Shown here one piece after another: positions 45,561-57,926 of a stretch of DNA of 64,000 nt; the stretch's first letter is position 1; every line of letters begins with the position of its first letter. Origin of the DNA: Trichoplusia ni (taxonomy: Eukaryota > Arthropoda > Insecta > Lepidoptera > Noctuidae); assembly GCF_003590095.1 (NCBI RefSeq), contig NC_039501.1, positions 3,999,673 through 4,063,672 of the forward strand, in the 5' to 3' direction. Both the position numbers and the translations under genes were made by a program. The notes under the pieces are model-generated. The model was not told the origin of the DNA, made no database searches, and was given only the letters and a program-made list of their open reading frames with translations.

Positions 45561-46420
45561 GTCAAAATTTATCAAATTTTTATGGGACCAAATTACAGCT
45601 ACAAAATTGGTTCATCAAGACTAATGTTCCGACGAATAACATAAATAAAACCCGACGAAATATTAACCTCTTTTATTAAGTTATTTGAAAAACAAAGAAA
45701 AAGGATCCAAAAGTTAACAACAAAAAAGTTGTATAATCCCATTCCATTCCCTACACCACACAACCAATTAGCAGAAATAATCCTCACCATTCATCAAACA
45801 ATACAAAGTATCGTCACAATAATAACTCTAAAAATAGAAATCCAATTATTTTTACTTTTAAACGACTACAAAAACAGACGACAGGCAATTTTAATAAAAC
45901 ACCAAAGGAATAATTAAAATTCACCAATTTGCATACATATCACGAATCCATTTCACAACAATATTAAGGTATCTGGGTCATTGTAACTTTACTCATTCTG
46001 GCCACTAAGGGACACTTAATCAAAGTGACATACAATCCATCACCTTTAACACAGCACCTTTAAGAACTTCCCTTTCAATTCATTATGCTAGCACCAATGA
46101 TAAAACGGCTGCAATTTTTCAAAGACATGACTATAATGGCTGCAAAATGCCAGAAGTATTCAATAATTTTTTCCATTGGTTTTTTTGTGTTGGCGCACTG
46201 TGCAGCGAGGAGGAAATGTTCAGTGTTCGAAATCAGTGATTTTAGGGTATCGTGTTTTTGTCTGTTGACATCAATTAAAATTCGATTTACTTGTGAATGG
46301 AAGTGTTTCTGAATTATTCCGTGTGATTTAGATGGAATTTCACTCTGGGAGTTTAATCTTTAAGCTTTATGGGTTTGTGAACACTGTCGGTGTGCGTTTG
46401 TGTGTAATTGAGATATAACG

Positions 46421-46546
46421 GATAGCCAAGGTTGAGGTCACCACGCCAAACCCTCTGAACTCGACGTGCGGCGGGGTCGATACCTGCGTCGGACAAGCAT
46501 TTGTGTAATCCACGAAAGCTTGTCTTGTGTCTGGGTGTTTCTGCAT
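46421..46546 (+). mobile_element. tRNA-derived SINE copy
   Basis: 'ggatagccaaggttgaggtc' with 'accacgccaaaccctctga', a weak B box 'ggggtcgatacctgcg', then 'gaaagcttgtcttgtgtctg'. The A box has lost 'gagtgg'. It is directly followed by a 3' piece of the 10827 family (46561-46665). Confidence 0.75.
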
Positions 46547-46560
46547 GCAAAAAATCTTTT

Positions 46561-46665
46561 ACCAATATATGTGAACCAAGTTGCGTCTATATCCCTTCAA
46601 TGATTTTTGCGTGAAATAGTAGCAAACATCAGCACATACAAACTTCCCCCTTTATAATTTTAGTA
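46561..46665 (+). repeat. 3' fragment of the 10827-type element
   Basis: 'gtgaaccaagttgcgtctat', 'atgatttttgcgtgaaatag', 'tttataattttagtag'. It abuts the SINE, so one may have inserted into the other. Confidence 0.6.
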
Positions 46666-47264
46666 GCAATGTTCTGAATGTTCACTATATCGATTTAACA
46701 ATTACAACAAAAATCGATAAATCCCCAATTCAATTCCATTTTAAACCACACAGTGGTTTATTTAGACCTCTTTCTAAAGGAAACTTTCAATCTCCTACGA
46801 ATTGGCCTCACCTATCCATTACATCCATATTGTCACATAGCTTTTAGACGCTTGCGACTAATCGCAAATCGCTGCGATTAGACTCAACTCACAGAAACAG
46901 ACCTTAAAAACTTTTCGATCATCTTTTATGTATTCTTGCTAACCACCATCTGTTGCAAGACTGCGATACAGAATGTTTACCACGTGATCTAGAAGGTAAA
47001 ATGCGTTCAAGTATGCTCTACTTTAAAAGTAGAGCTACTTTCGATGTGTGGATTTAGTTGTTCAAGTTACGTAGAATGCATAAGTTTGTTTTGTTGATTT
47101 ATGTCGGTTGTAGATGATACGTAAGGATATGATTTAAAATAAGTTATAATACATATGTAAGTATTTTAAAATTAAATATTGAAAAAGCATAAAATTATTA
47201 TTGGGCAGGGGGATAGTATGTTTATGGTAATGTAAATTGATTCCATTTAATGGACTACACTCAT

Positions 47265-47390
47265 AACGAATTGCTGAGGTCGCGAAACCAACTCCACTGT
47301 GCGCGACTTGTCGCGGGTTTGATCCTTTCGTAAGACAACCGTTTGTGATGTGACTTAAGTGAATGTGTAACCCTCCGCGACACAAGGAAT
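47265..47390 (+). mobile_element. tRNA-derived SINE copy, internally deleted
   Basis: It retains 'ttgctgaggtcgcgaaacca', 'gtgcgcgacttgtcgcgggt' and 'ttgatcctttcgtaagacaa', ends 'ccctccgcgacacaagg', and lacks the 'gtcctgagtctgggtg' section. Confidence 0.75.
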
Positions 47391-48209
47391 TTATTTTTTT
47401 AATGGGATTGAAGCCCTTTTAGACTAATCACTATTACTAGCGTTAACAATCTTAAGATATAATTTTATTTTTGATATTTTTCATAGTCATTTTCCTTTTA
47501 AATCAGATGATTATCCGCTCTTTCATACCAATTACTCGAATAAAAAATCTCAATCATAATACCATAAACAGTAACACTATTACAAACTTCACCTGTCCCG
47601 AGTAATCCTAAAATAACTACATCCTTTGATATTTTCATTCCAGTATTAAACTTAAAAATATTTATAGAGCGCATTTCCCAGCACTAAAGAGTCTAGTTTT
47701 CTATACGAAACGTCTTCCACGTGAGAATGCTGGTAATATCCGTTCAAATAGCTTCTGATGTTGGTTAGAGGAACTTGGAGATTGACTGCGGATGCGCTGG
47801 CCTGGTTACCACAGGTTTATACATCGATATATTCCTTTGGAATCTCGTAAAATGGATATGGTTATGTGGTTTTAGATGGGTTGGATATTTTATGTATGCT
47901 TAGAGAAGTTAATTTATTGAATATTTTTAATTGGTTGTTTTTAGCATTTTTATGCTACGACCATATTTCCAGGGTCTATATACTACGCTCTAGGTCTAAT
48001 TATTTTTATTAATACTTATTGTTCATGTTATTGTACTTTTTTTATTTCTTAAACTGTGCACTACGGACTGTTTCCCCATATGTTGTTCCTTCTGTAAAAA
48101 AGCGTTTTCTTAGCGGTAAGACCGCCCATTGCGGCAACTTGTAACTGTATATTTTCTTGAATTTTGTAACTTTATGTAGGCATTCAAGAATATAATATTA
48201 TAAAGTATT

Positions 48210-48259
48210 GTTTAATGATTAACAGATATCATATTGATGATATCTGTTAATCATTAAAC
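48210..48259. repeat. Perfect 23-bp inverted repeat with 4-nt loop
   Basis: Arms 48210-48232 (starting gtttaatgattaacagat) and 48237-48259 are exact reverse complements around 'attg'. A 'gctacg'-rich block follows at 48262-48310, related to 12755-12848, so both may be parts of one hairpin-type element. Confidence 0.9.
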
Positions 48260-48310
48260 CATCACGTTACGCAGGCTACGCGACTCTGCTACGAAGCTAC
48301 AGCGTAGCAC

Positions 48311-50160
48311 AAAACACCAAACAATTTCAATTAAACTATTCGTTCTTATTTATACGTTATCCTTTCTCTTCGTAGATCTCGTATTAACTCTAAGAGCAGC
48401 AAACACACGTCAAAACAGCGGTAATAATTTAATATCACCGTAGCACTAGGGTAGAGTTCATAAATCTATGTTCCTAAGACACATCGTTGGACGAGTAATA
48501 TTAACTTTCCTTGTATTCATAACAAGAAAACTCACTTCCAACGGGAACGTTATTAAATAACTGTTACTGTGCTGTCAGAATGTACAAAGTATTTTTTTTG
48601 GTTAATGTATTACGTTCAAAGTACTCTACAATACGAGGAAATCACTCTTAATCTCAATATCTGCATGTCATAGCATGCTAAATGAAAGTATCGGAATATT
48701 GTTACTGAAAATTACTCTTAAATTAATTGGATCAAGGTTGCAAGTGTTTATTGAAAATTAGCCTGATATTTTTTATGTTCATCGCAAGTATCTGACATGG
48801 AGGGATTGTGTATTGCTCTAAGAAATATTATGTGACAGCTAACGCTCTAAATAAACGCGAAATATGCAAATTTTATATTATATTGTCATTGAAAAAATAA
48901 AAGTATTGGAAAACAAAAATTGTATTGTGGGTATGAAACTTTTTATTTTAGACCGAAAAAAATATTTTATTTGGAACCTTTTTAAAAGGTTACTAAATTC
49001 CCCTTCAAATAATATTGCAGAACATTTTATGCGATCATAAATATCGACACACGAACATAACGTCACAGGAATAACAATTTAAGTAATGGTGTAATACAAT
49101 TATGGCATAAAATCCTCGCGTATAGGAGTAACGCTTGAGAATTCGGATCCGGAATTACCGCCTTCGGAATTGCAGGATACAGAATTGCCGTGGATCCGTT
49201 CGAAATCGTAGGTTCGGCAATAAGAAACTTTTTTTTGGAGAGCACTGAGCTAGATGTAGGCCAATGTCGTCATAAGAGTGAAATCAGTATAAAATAATGG
49301 CGTCGAAAGCACTCAGATAAGACAGCGCAAGAACATTTTATTTCGAAACGTGAATTTTCGATTGGTTCTCACTGTATATGGGACTCATTTATATCAATTG
49401 AATTGGCTAAAATTCATTTAGAAAAGGTTTTTAGATTTCCAGAAATTGAACGCTTAGATCCTTTGATTTTTGGACGTTTTATTTTTATAACGTCAGAACT
49501 TTGAATCACCGATTTAGATCAAAACCATTTATACGTCACTGTACTAGAACAGAAAGTATTCGAATTTATGAAAATATTTTTAAAATGTTGTTCGTACTAA
49601 ATTATATTTAAATATACGGTTCAAAATAAAATAAATCCATTCAAATTGGTCCTCGTAAATCTACGTGTATAATATAGAAAAAAATACCAACGGGGAAATC
49701 CGAAAATATACGAGCCGAAAATTCCGAACAATTTAAAAACTCCAACAGAACGTTGTCACGACATGAAAAAGCTCAAAAATCAAGTTGAATAAAACTAAAA
49801 AGTGCACTGAGGACGCAGTGACAAAGTAACAGGTCACCGTGACATCGTAACTGTTATAAATCACAGTGTATCATGCACTGGAACAGGGGGCCTACCACAA
49901 AACTCAAAACAGGGACGCAATTCTGCTATTTACAATTGCCGATGAATGAAGAGAAATTGGATTTAAATGACATTATTCATATTCTTTTAAACATTTTGCC
50001 AGCACAATAATCGAAAATTCTATTCGAGATGAAACACTCTTTATCAATACAATGACTGATAAATTTTAGTGCTGGAAAAATATTTAAGAGAATAAGAATA
50101 GCGTCAAATTTAATCCAATTTCCATTAATTCATTGGCAATCGTAAGTAGCGGAATTGATG
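48311..50160. other. No gene seen
   Basis: AT-rich DNA. At 49140-49205 'gaattcggatccggaattac' and 'gaattgccgtggatccg' form a small patch of repeated 'ggaatt(g/a)c' words. The minus frame at 49063-49245 is this patch and not a recognisable gene. Confidence 0.45.
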
Positions 50161-50271
50161 CCTAGGCTTCTATACCGTTGAGGAAGCGAGACCGCAAACT
50201 GAACAATGTAGAGCAGCATCTTGCTTCCTCAATTGCAATAGACTTCCTTGACGATACTATGGTAGACCCCT
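50161..50271. mobile_element. Palindromic MITE-like element, copy 5
   Basis: Inner arms 'gttgaggaagcgagaccgca' and 'cagcatcttgcttcctcaat' are strongly complementary. The right end 'ctatggtagacccc' matches the terminal motif of copies 1 and 3, while the left end is decayed. Confidence 0.65.
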
Positions 50272-52620
50272 GCTTCAGACACGATACGTGATATATCGCG
50301 GAACAGTTGACTGTCACCGTGAAAGACATTAGCCTAGTGTAATTTGTAATGTTGGACATCCATATTTTGCTTGTACAAAAACTGGAAAAAGGTTTTGATG
50401 CAATCGGGTGAAAAGTAGATTTTTGAAATACAGGATTACGTCATACGATTATGTGGAAAAGCTTTAATATACTGTAATTCAGAAAGTTTTGAAACCTTGT
50501 AAATTCAATGATCATAAAAATAATGAAAGTATATTTTTTTTTGGTAATGTACGAATTATAAGCGAACTTTAAACCAAAAAAAAACATCTTTTCCAAGAAA
50601 TTATTCGCTAGAAATAAAGATTCTCATTAACAATAACGTTAGAAATTCTTCTTTTCATCCTGATAATTATATTGCATACTTTATAAGCTCTCTTTCTCAG
50701 CGCTCTTTAAAATACGCTTTAAATTCATAACAGTCTGAGTTTTTATTTTACAACTCTTACTGTTCGTACTTCGCCAGATATATTGTGACATTCTCGAAAT
50801 TAAATTTCAACAAGAATAACAGTATTCGTTGGAAGTGCTCCAAACAATAGCTTTAAGCCTTGCACGTCACAACCAAAGGCGATTAGGATTCACTTTATTA
50901 TTTTTAAGAAAACTCTTTCCGTTTGAAACCGGAATAAAGAAGGAACTTTCAGGATCTTTTAAGGCTTTTAGGAGTTTTCAAATGTGTTTGTAGTTTGTGG
51001 AACAGACATGTCGATATAGCTTTAATGTCATTTTGTCTAGAGTTACACTGTGGTCGTAGTAAACTATGATATTATTTATTAGATTTGTAGATAGAACATT
51101 TAATATTATTGGTCACTTTATCATCAATATTTTTTTTTGACTATTTAACTTAAAAAAACTGTTTTTAGTTTAATATTTAAGTCAAAATCCCAAATTCTTT
51201 ACCCATACCTTTGATAAAACGATAAAAAGTGCAATCCTTTTCTGCATTCTAGAATATAAATATTATTACCTCGAATGCATAAACCTGATTACAAAAAAAT
51301 AACCTAACTAAGGCATTAAATCAACTAACATCCACGCCCATACAGTCTAACATCTAACAATAAAACTTAACACGAAAATGCGTTCACACGAACATACCTC
51401 ATAAAATCGCAACGACACTTTATAGTATACATCATTCATGAGCATACCGCTACTATAGAGGAATATGACGGAACTAACCCATAAAAACCGTATTACGAAG
51501 CAAAAACTGCCAACATTATGGGCTACACAAAATGGTGTCCTATTATCCCATAGAACAATGGTTACGTACTTAAACGTGAAGGGTCCTCAAAATGGGAGGA
51601 AGAATCTGTTCTGTCGCGTTATCCCCTTAATTTTTTCCCCCAAATCTTGCTTCACAAGTTTTTTGGGGACTCAAAGAATATGTACTTGTGCTCTTTGATT
51701 TCGGTTGTACGATGTCAAGTGGGAGGGGATTAGTGACTTTTGTATCTGGATTTGAGGATTTAGGGTGTTTTAAAGTACCTGAGGGTTTATTAGGTATTTG
51801 AGCCTGGTGAATTTGGGTAGTTATGATGGTATTTTCAAAGATTTTTTTGGTTAGTAAGCCTAACCTTTTCAAATTAAAAAGTAAAAATTTCACAAATTTT
51901 CTACCATTTCAATCGTTTCTGTTTTGAAATAAAACATAAGACATAAAACATAAAACAAAAATTCTATTCCACCGTTCTAAGTTCTCGTTGTACCGTTCTC
52001 ACTTTAAAATGTGACGTCATCTTGACTTTCACTACCTAATAAAATTAATCAAAACCCACTTAATATCAAATTAAAAGCAATTACACGAATCACAATTTCA
52101 AAGATCTAATTTCAAACATGATAAATCAACCTTTGCTCCCACTTGAGCAAAAGAATTATAATAAAAAAAGGAATTTCTCAATCTTTAGAAACTCCAACAA
52201 TGCTGTGTGCCGCCATATTTCAATACCGGACCAAGAAAGGGGGGGGGGGTGCCAATTGACAAACAATTTTTCATCTTATTAAAGAGGGGAATCAATTTAC
52301 CTCTACCCTGTTCAGAATTTAAGGCTTTATGTAAATTGAGAGCGAAACGATAAATTGGCTGTTTTTTTTTATTCTTTTGTGAATGGGAAATCGTTTGCCT
52401 GTGAATGGTCCATGGTTCGAATTGATCAGATGATTATACGTTTGATAAGTATCGTGATAAGGATATTCTGAGATTGCAAGTATTTTGTATATAATATAGT
52501 ATGTCTTAAAAGGTTCGTGGTGTCTTGAAAAATGTTAGGTATGAATTAATTATAATAGCTTTATCGTCTGTTTTCGGCGTTTATGTCAGTAAATTGAAAT
52601 TGTAAAAGAAACTTCTCCCG
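50272..52620. other. No gene seen; poly-G tract
   Basis: AT-rich DNA with a run of 11 G at 52239-52249 and an (AAAACAT)-like run at 51928-51955. Frames at 51465-51698 and 51627-51893 are opposite-strand and without motifs. Confidence 0.45.
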
Positions 52621-52800
52621 CACTAAGGAACTAAACCTCTTCCCCTTTTTTCGGACGGGATATCATCGAACCAATTCCGCTCTGTGTTGAGCGCAAAGGA
52701 GTGTAAGACTCCTACTGACCAAAACTGAAACAAATGTTTCTTCCTTTGCCCTTCGAGTACCGGGGCCACGGTAACCCGTTCTAGTCCCGACTAAGGTTCA
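52621..52800 (+). repeat. 'agtaccggggccacggtaac' repeat, copy 1
   Basis: Contains 'tctgtgttgagcgcaaagga', 'gtgtaagactcctactgacc' and 'cccttcgagtaccggggcca'. The last block recurs at 54376-54411. It is much richer in G+C than its surroundings and non-coding. Confidence 0.65.
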
Positions 52801-52834
52801 AAGTTTTCAATTTGGTTGATTGCAATTATGATTC

Positions 52835-53107
52835 AACTAGCTGTTGCCCGCGACTTCGTCCCCGTGGGTAGAAGATATTATAAGTTATGATATATACCTG
52901 CCCTGATTTTTTCACATTTTCCATTGTATCTTCGCTCCTATTAGTCGCAGCGTGAGGGTTTATAGCCTAAAGCCTTCCTCGATGAATGGTCTATTCAAAA
53001 CAAAAAGAATTTTTCAATTTCGATCAGTAGTTCCTGCGATTAGCGCGTTCAAACAAACAATCAAACAAACAAACTCTTCAGCTTTATATATTAGTATATA
53101 TATAGAA
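52835..53107 (+). repeat. 'cgcgacttcgtccgcgtgg' element, copy 4
   Basis: Complete from 'aactagctgttgcccgcgac' to 'gctttatatattagtatata', with an (AAAC)n run at 53050-53075. It lies about 35 bp after the previous repeat. Confidence 0.8.
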
Positions 53108-54369
53108 GATATAGATTCACAGCTCTGTCAGCCTATGAAATGAAAAAAAAAATACTTTAAACAAAGAACATAGGTACCATTCAAAAATTAGACAAGCATT
53201 AAAGTTTCACAAAAGATTTCCTGTTCACATCCATAAATGTGTCAAGTCGTTTTCCATGGAGAAATCTTTTAGCTATTCCGGCAGAATAAGTTGGATGCTT
53301 CAAAAACTGCTTTTGAATAGTTCTGAAGTTTAACATTGTGTTCGCTGGTGTTGAATCGTCGACGTACGACTGTTTCATGCTGGTTAGGCGATGAACGATG
53401 GTTGGGAGACGGGAAATTTTGTGGAGATTTTTTGCCAAAAAAGTGGTTTGTCGTTTCAACACACAAGCTTCTTGTCACTTAAGGAGGTGAGGAAAACGTA
53501 GTAAATACTTGTAATGGGTTATTATTTGTAATTGACAAATCAGAGAATAGAGTGGAAGTTGTCAAAAAAAGAAGAATTGTTATAAGGACGTTTAGCGATT
53601 ACTGTTTTATTTTATTTTTCGTTAGCTGATTGCATAATTCAAATTTCGTATGGACCAGCCCCTTAGTCAAGAATGGCACTTTAACAAGCCGATTAAAAAC
53701 CTCGAATGAATGGAATGATAATATTGAAATGAGACAGCACAATACATTCCACGTAGTGTTATCTCGCTTTAACAATAGCAATGGAACTACTTCAAGAGCT
53801 CATAATACAAGAAAGTATATCACCTGCTATTCCAATAAACAAGATTTGAAAGGTAAGTTTGTACTATTCCAAATAAGGTTAATTAACAACCCAAAACAAA
53901 ACTACCATCAAACAATTTTTACATGAATACATGTTCCATTGAATTTCAAATTAATTTAATAACACTTAATTATTCCCTTAATATGCCTCACTAAAATCCT
54001 CGTATCAATTATAATTTGTTTTGTCAATATTCCAGGTAATTTAACAATACCGACGTTATGTATTTGGTCAATAAATTTTATCGCACAAATTCATAGAGAC
54101 CTCATGAATTATGCACTGTATTTAAATATTAATGAGCATAATAATATTCTGACCGATCGCAGTGCTGTAAACGGCGTTGGTATTGCTACTATGGTTAATT
54201 AATTTGGCGTATAATGAGAAGCAGTTGTACCAGAAGGTATCTAAATTACGTGCCTTGAACGGAACGAAAGCGTTAAGACCAATAATCTGCGTTGTAACCT
54301 TTTTTTCGGATTCCTTCCGCTTGAAAGGAGTGTCAGAATTCTTTCGACTAAAGCCCACTCATGTTCTCA

Positions 54370-54560
54370 AAATTTGCCCTTCGTGTACCGGGGCCACAGT
54401 AACCCTTTCGGACAACCTCGCTTTTGCTGGCATCAGCACTAATGGGCTCCACAGAGCTTGCTGACTTCTCTTTGAGGAGCGCGTGGAACACGAACGCGCC
54501 ATCCGGCAAGAGCCTGTTCCTGAAAAAGCAACGCTACGAAAGAGAAGCATAATTTTTAAA
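54370..54560 (+). repeat. 'tgtaccggggccacagtaac' repeat, copy 2
   Basis: Shares 'tttgccctt' and 'accggggccac' with 52750-52790 and continues with 'gctggcatcagcactaatgg' and 'gaacgcgccatccggcaaga'. Overlapping frames on both strands (54177-54464 plus, 54359-54580 minus) arise from this GC-richer repeat. Neither shows a family motif. Confidence 0.5.
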
Positions 54561-54773
54561 CGTGAAGTCGCTGCCGACATTTTCTTTTTTCAGTATGACT
54601 GATATGCTCAACCAAAAGTTGGCAATCGACTCTGCATGTAACGTTTCATCAAATTTGACAAAATATGTAGTTCACTAATCCTACAACTGCATCATAAAAT
54701 AATATGTTTGGATTATTTGGTCTGTGGAAGAGTGATGCCACCTCTACAACGCGTACGGCGCTGTCAACCTGAC

Positions 54774-54931
54774 TGGATAGCCGAGTGGTTGAGGTCATCA
54801 CGCCAAACCGCGACGTGTCGCGAGTTAGATCCTCGCGTAGGACAACCGTTCGTGTGTTCCACGAATGCTTGTTCTGAGTCTGGGTGTCTTTGTGTATGTG
54901 AATAGTATTGCAAAAACCACGACACAAGGTT
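54774..54931 (+). mobile_element. tRNA-derived SINE copy, well preserved
   Basis: The A box 'tagccgagtggttgaggtc' is intact and the B box reads 'gagttagatcctcgc'. The middle 'tccacgaatgcttgttctga' and tail 'gtctgggtgtctttgtgtat' are followed by 'accacgacacaagg'. It is one of the best examples of the main family here. Confidence 0.86.
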
Positions 54932-55464
54932 TAAATTTACTAGTGCGGGAGAGGTTTTTTTAAGAAAAAAATACATTCTTCAACAACATAACTTTAGAAG
55001 TCATTGTAGATCAGGGTTCACAAATCCAGTAATTTAACATATATTTCTTGAACCAGTTTCATTTTGAACTGGGTCAAAATAACAAATTTTCGAGGTAATT
55101 GTAAGCCTTTTAATGGTGTCTGTATGATAGATCGTTTTCATAATTACTTTATGGAAGCAGACGTTTTCTACGTTTAAAATTAAAATCTTTTCACTCGTTT
55201 TCGTTTCGCTCTAAATATGTTTTCGAGATATTGTTTAATATGTTGTTTTCATTATTAGTGTTACGCTTGGTACATTATCTTGTTGTATTTTCTTTATTCA
55301 GAATTCTCATAATCATTTTATTTCTTTTATCCCTTCCTTTTTTTGTCACCTAAAAGTTCACCCTTTCTTTTTCAGTTTTCGATAGTTTAACAAATATTTA
55401 ATTAGAATACAAAGATCACCCAAATTCAAAAGATTTTTTTTTTAATATCATCATTGGTCACTCG

Positions 55465-55550
55465 CGGCTCATGACAGAGACAAGTGCAAGAAGAGTGGGG
55501 AGGCCTTTGCCCAGCAGTGGGACATTTCAGGCCAAATAATAATAATAATC
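55465..55550 (+). repeat. RTE-type LINE 3' end with (ATA)n tail
   Basis: 'ggggaggcctttgcccagca' reads GEAFAQQWDISG in one frame, another subfamily of the RTE-like C-terminus, followed by 'aataataataataatcataa'. Confidence 0.65.
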
Positions 55551-55998
55551 ATAACAATTTCATTCTTTTGCTGTAGGTACAACTTTTTGCCGGTGTTTAT
55601 GTCAGAAATAATAATAACCAAAAAAAGTAGTTTAAAGTCTATGATTCAAATCTACAATTACCGATATCTTTATTTTTTGAGCTAAAATTACACTGTTATA
55701 ACGAATTATATAAATTGTGAAATGCATAATCTTTTACACAATCCCAATTGACCAGGAAAGGAAAAAGATACGTGTAATAACAACTCAAATATCTTTACCA
55801 TCTTTCAACATCCCAAAATTTTCCTCAAAAGAAAAAAAAAACATGACTTTCAAAACCTTTTGATGTTAAACTTTATATAGGTGCTTAGCAAATTAGATTT
55901 CTGTGTTTCGTCATCTTTGTTTACATAACTTTATATTATAAGCTTTGATGAGTAAGAGTAAGAGTGAGATAATACCTTGGGATGACCATAGAGCATTG

Positions 55999-56050
55999 GT
56001 GTGAGCAAGATGTCACTCTACAGTATGTAGTGTGCCGTCTCGCTTTGTTC
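55999..56050. mobile_element. Palindromic MITE-like core, copy 6
   Basis: 'gtgagcaagatgtcactcta', 'cagtatgtagtgtgccgtct' and 'cgctttgttc' give facing arms. It is immediately followed by a SINE (from 56072). Confidence 0.55.
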
Positions 56051-56071
56051 GACAAGGTAGTATGGCACCAC

Positions 56072-56237
56072 GGATATCCGAGTGGTTGAGGTCATTGCAC
56101 GAAACCCAATGTCCGCCTCGTGTCGGTTCGATCACTCCCTAGGACAAGCGTTAGTGTGATACGCAAATGTTTCTCCTGAGCCTGGGTGTCTTTGTGCATT
56201 TGACTGGAATGTTTGTGAAACCCCCGAGACACAAGGA
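56072..56237 (+). mobile_element. tRNA-derived SINE copy
   Basis: 'ggatatccgagtggttgagg' (A box), 'tcggttcgatcactccc' (B box), 'ctcctgagcctgggtgtctt', 'tttgactggaatgtttgtga' and the end 'cccgagacacaagg'. It is full length by comparison with the other copies. Confidence 0.84.
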
Positions 56238-56398
56238 ACATATTATTTAGTGCAGTTCAATGTATTCATGAGCTTATCGAAGTTGCAAAATAAATGTCGC
56301 TTGTATTATTAGTATTAGATATCTGATAAACATACTTATTTATTTCTGTAATCATATCATAGATCATTTATTTACACCTAGATATATTTTACCAAAAA

Positions 56399-56500
56399 AT
56401 ATAGTGGTCATCACACAAACATTTGTCGTAGGTGGGAATCGAACCCACGACCTCCGGTATAGCAGTCAGAGCTACTAAACACAAGACCACCTTGACTGGG
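56399..56500 (-). mobile_element. tRNA-derived SINE of a second type, minus strand
   Basis: On the minus strand an A-box-like 'ggtggtcttgtgtttagtag' precedes 'ggaggtcgtgggttcgattc', an exact B-box core, then 'ccacctacgacaaatgtttg'. The cloverleaf is incomplete, so it is not called as a tRNA gene. Confidence 0.7.
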
Positions 56501-57542
56501 CGTCATGGCTATAATATTAACTATTTTTTTACGAAATTTACTTTAAACGCGTTTCATTAAAATTTTAAAAATAAAACCGCCTTACTGTTTCCTATTTTGG
56601 ATTTAAAAGTGTTATTTCAATAAAAATAATGACAGGTTTAAATGAAACGTTTTCAACGATTCAAATTACCAAAATATAAGTTTGAATTTCTGAAGTTCAC
56701 TAATAACCGCTATTACGGTTTTGCTTAAAGATATCAATTTAGCTAAAACACTGTTATTTATAATATCAAGTAGTTATGACAATTTTGTCCCTGAATTAAA
56801 TGAAAAATTTATTTTGATATAGACAAATAGTAATTTTGATCAAAAACAATCTGAAAAATAGATAACTGACAATGTTTTAGACTTAATTTCTTTTGTTCAA
56901 CTATAAATAGCCATTTTCAACCTAATTAAAAAAAGGAGGTCGTTTTCATTCGTCTGTATTTTTCAACTGATTGTACTTCACATTATCTTTTATCCATTTT
57001 TTATTTTAATTGAAGTAGCTGTCATTTATTTCCATAATAAAATCATCAAATTCGGTTCAGTAGTTTAGTTTTATTTGAAATCAGATGTACATGTTTTGTG
57101 TCGTTAATAAAATATTATTATTAACAGATATGTATTCCTGAAAAACATATTATTCAAAACCGAACAAGAATTTATTTTAAACATAATAATATTAGAGAAT
57201 AAATAACACAACATTGCATAAACAACCCACGCAAAATTACATGTCACAAGTTTTTATTTAAAGCTCTCAGACACAGTATGTAAACATTATAAGCTAACAT
57301 TTATTACCTACCATCGTTTACATACGCACATACAATTTTTAATTTCATAAAACAAATATTAATTTTCTAAGAAACGCTTCGCGTGCTTTGAAAAAACCTG
57401 CAAATTGAAAATTTACTTTGCATTTCCCCCGACGGAGTTTGTTATTAAAAATAAATTGGAGATTTGATTTGATCGTAAATTGTTTTTAGTGATTGGTGTT
57501 TTTTCATATTGATAGTTAGAGCTTAGTTGGTTTGTATTTTTA

Positions 57543-57926
57543 ACTAGCTGTTGCCCGCGACTGCGTCCCCGTGGGTAGAAGATATAAGTTATGATTTATA
57601 CCTGCCCTGTTTTTTTCACATTTTCCATTGTATCTTCGCTCCTATTAGTCGCAGCGTGATGGTTTAAAGCTGAAGAGTTCGTTTGTTTGTTTGAACGCCC
57701 TAATCTCAGGAACTACTGGTTCAAATTGAAAGATTCTTTTTGTATTGAATAGACCGTTCATCGAGGAAGGTTTTAAGACGATATGAAGGATATGAAGGCT
57801 GTAAACCATCACGCTGCGACTTATAGGAGCGAAGATACAATGTAAAATGTGGAAAAAGCAGGGCAGGTATAAATCATAACTTATATCTCCTAACAACGCA
57901 GATTACGTCGCGGGCAACAGCTAGTA
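57543..57926. repeat. Inverted pair of the 'cgcgacttcgtccgcgtgg' element
   Basis: A plus-strand head (57543-57666, 'actagctgttgcccgcgact' to 'cgcagcgtgatggttta') is joined directly to a complete minus-strand copy (57667-57926, ending 'cgcgggcaacagctagt'). The two heads, 57543-57666 and about 57802-57926, are about 124-bp inverted repeats around a 135-bp spacer. The minus frame of 83 codons inside is not a gene. Confidence 0.8.
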
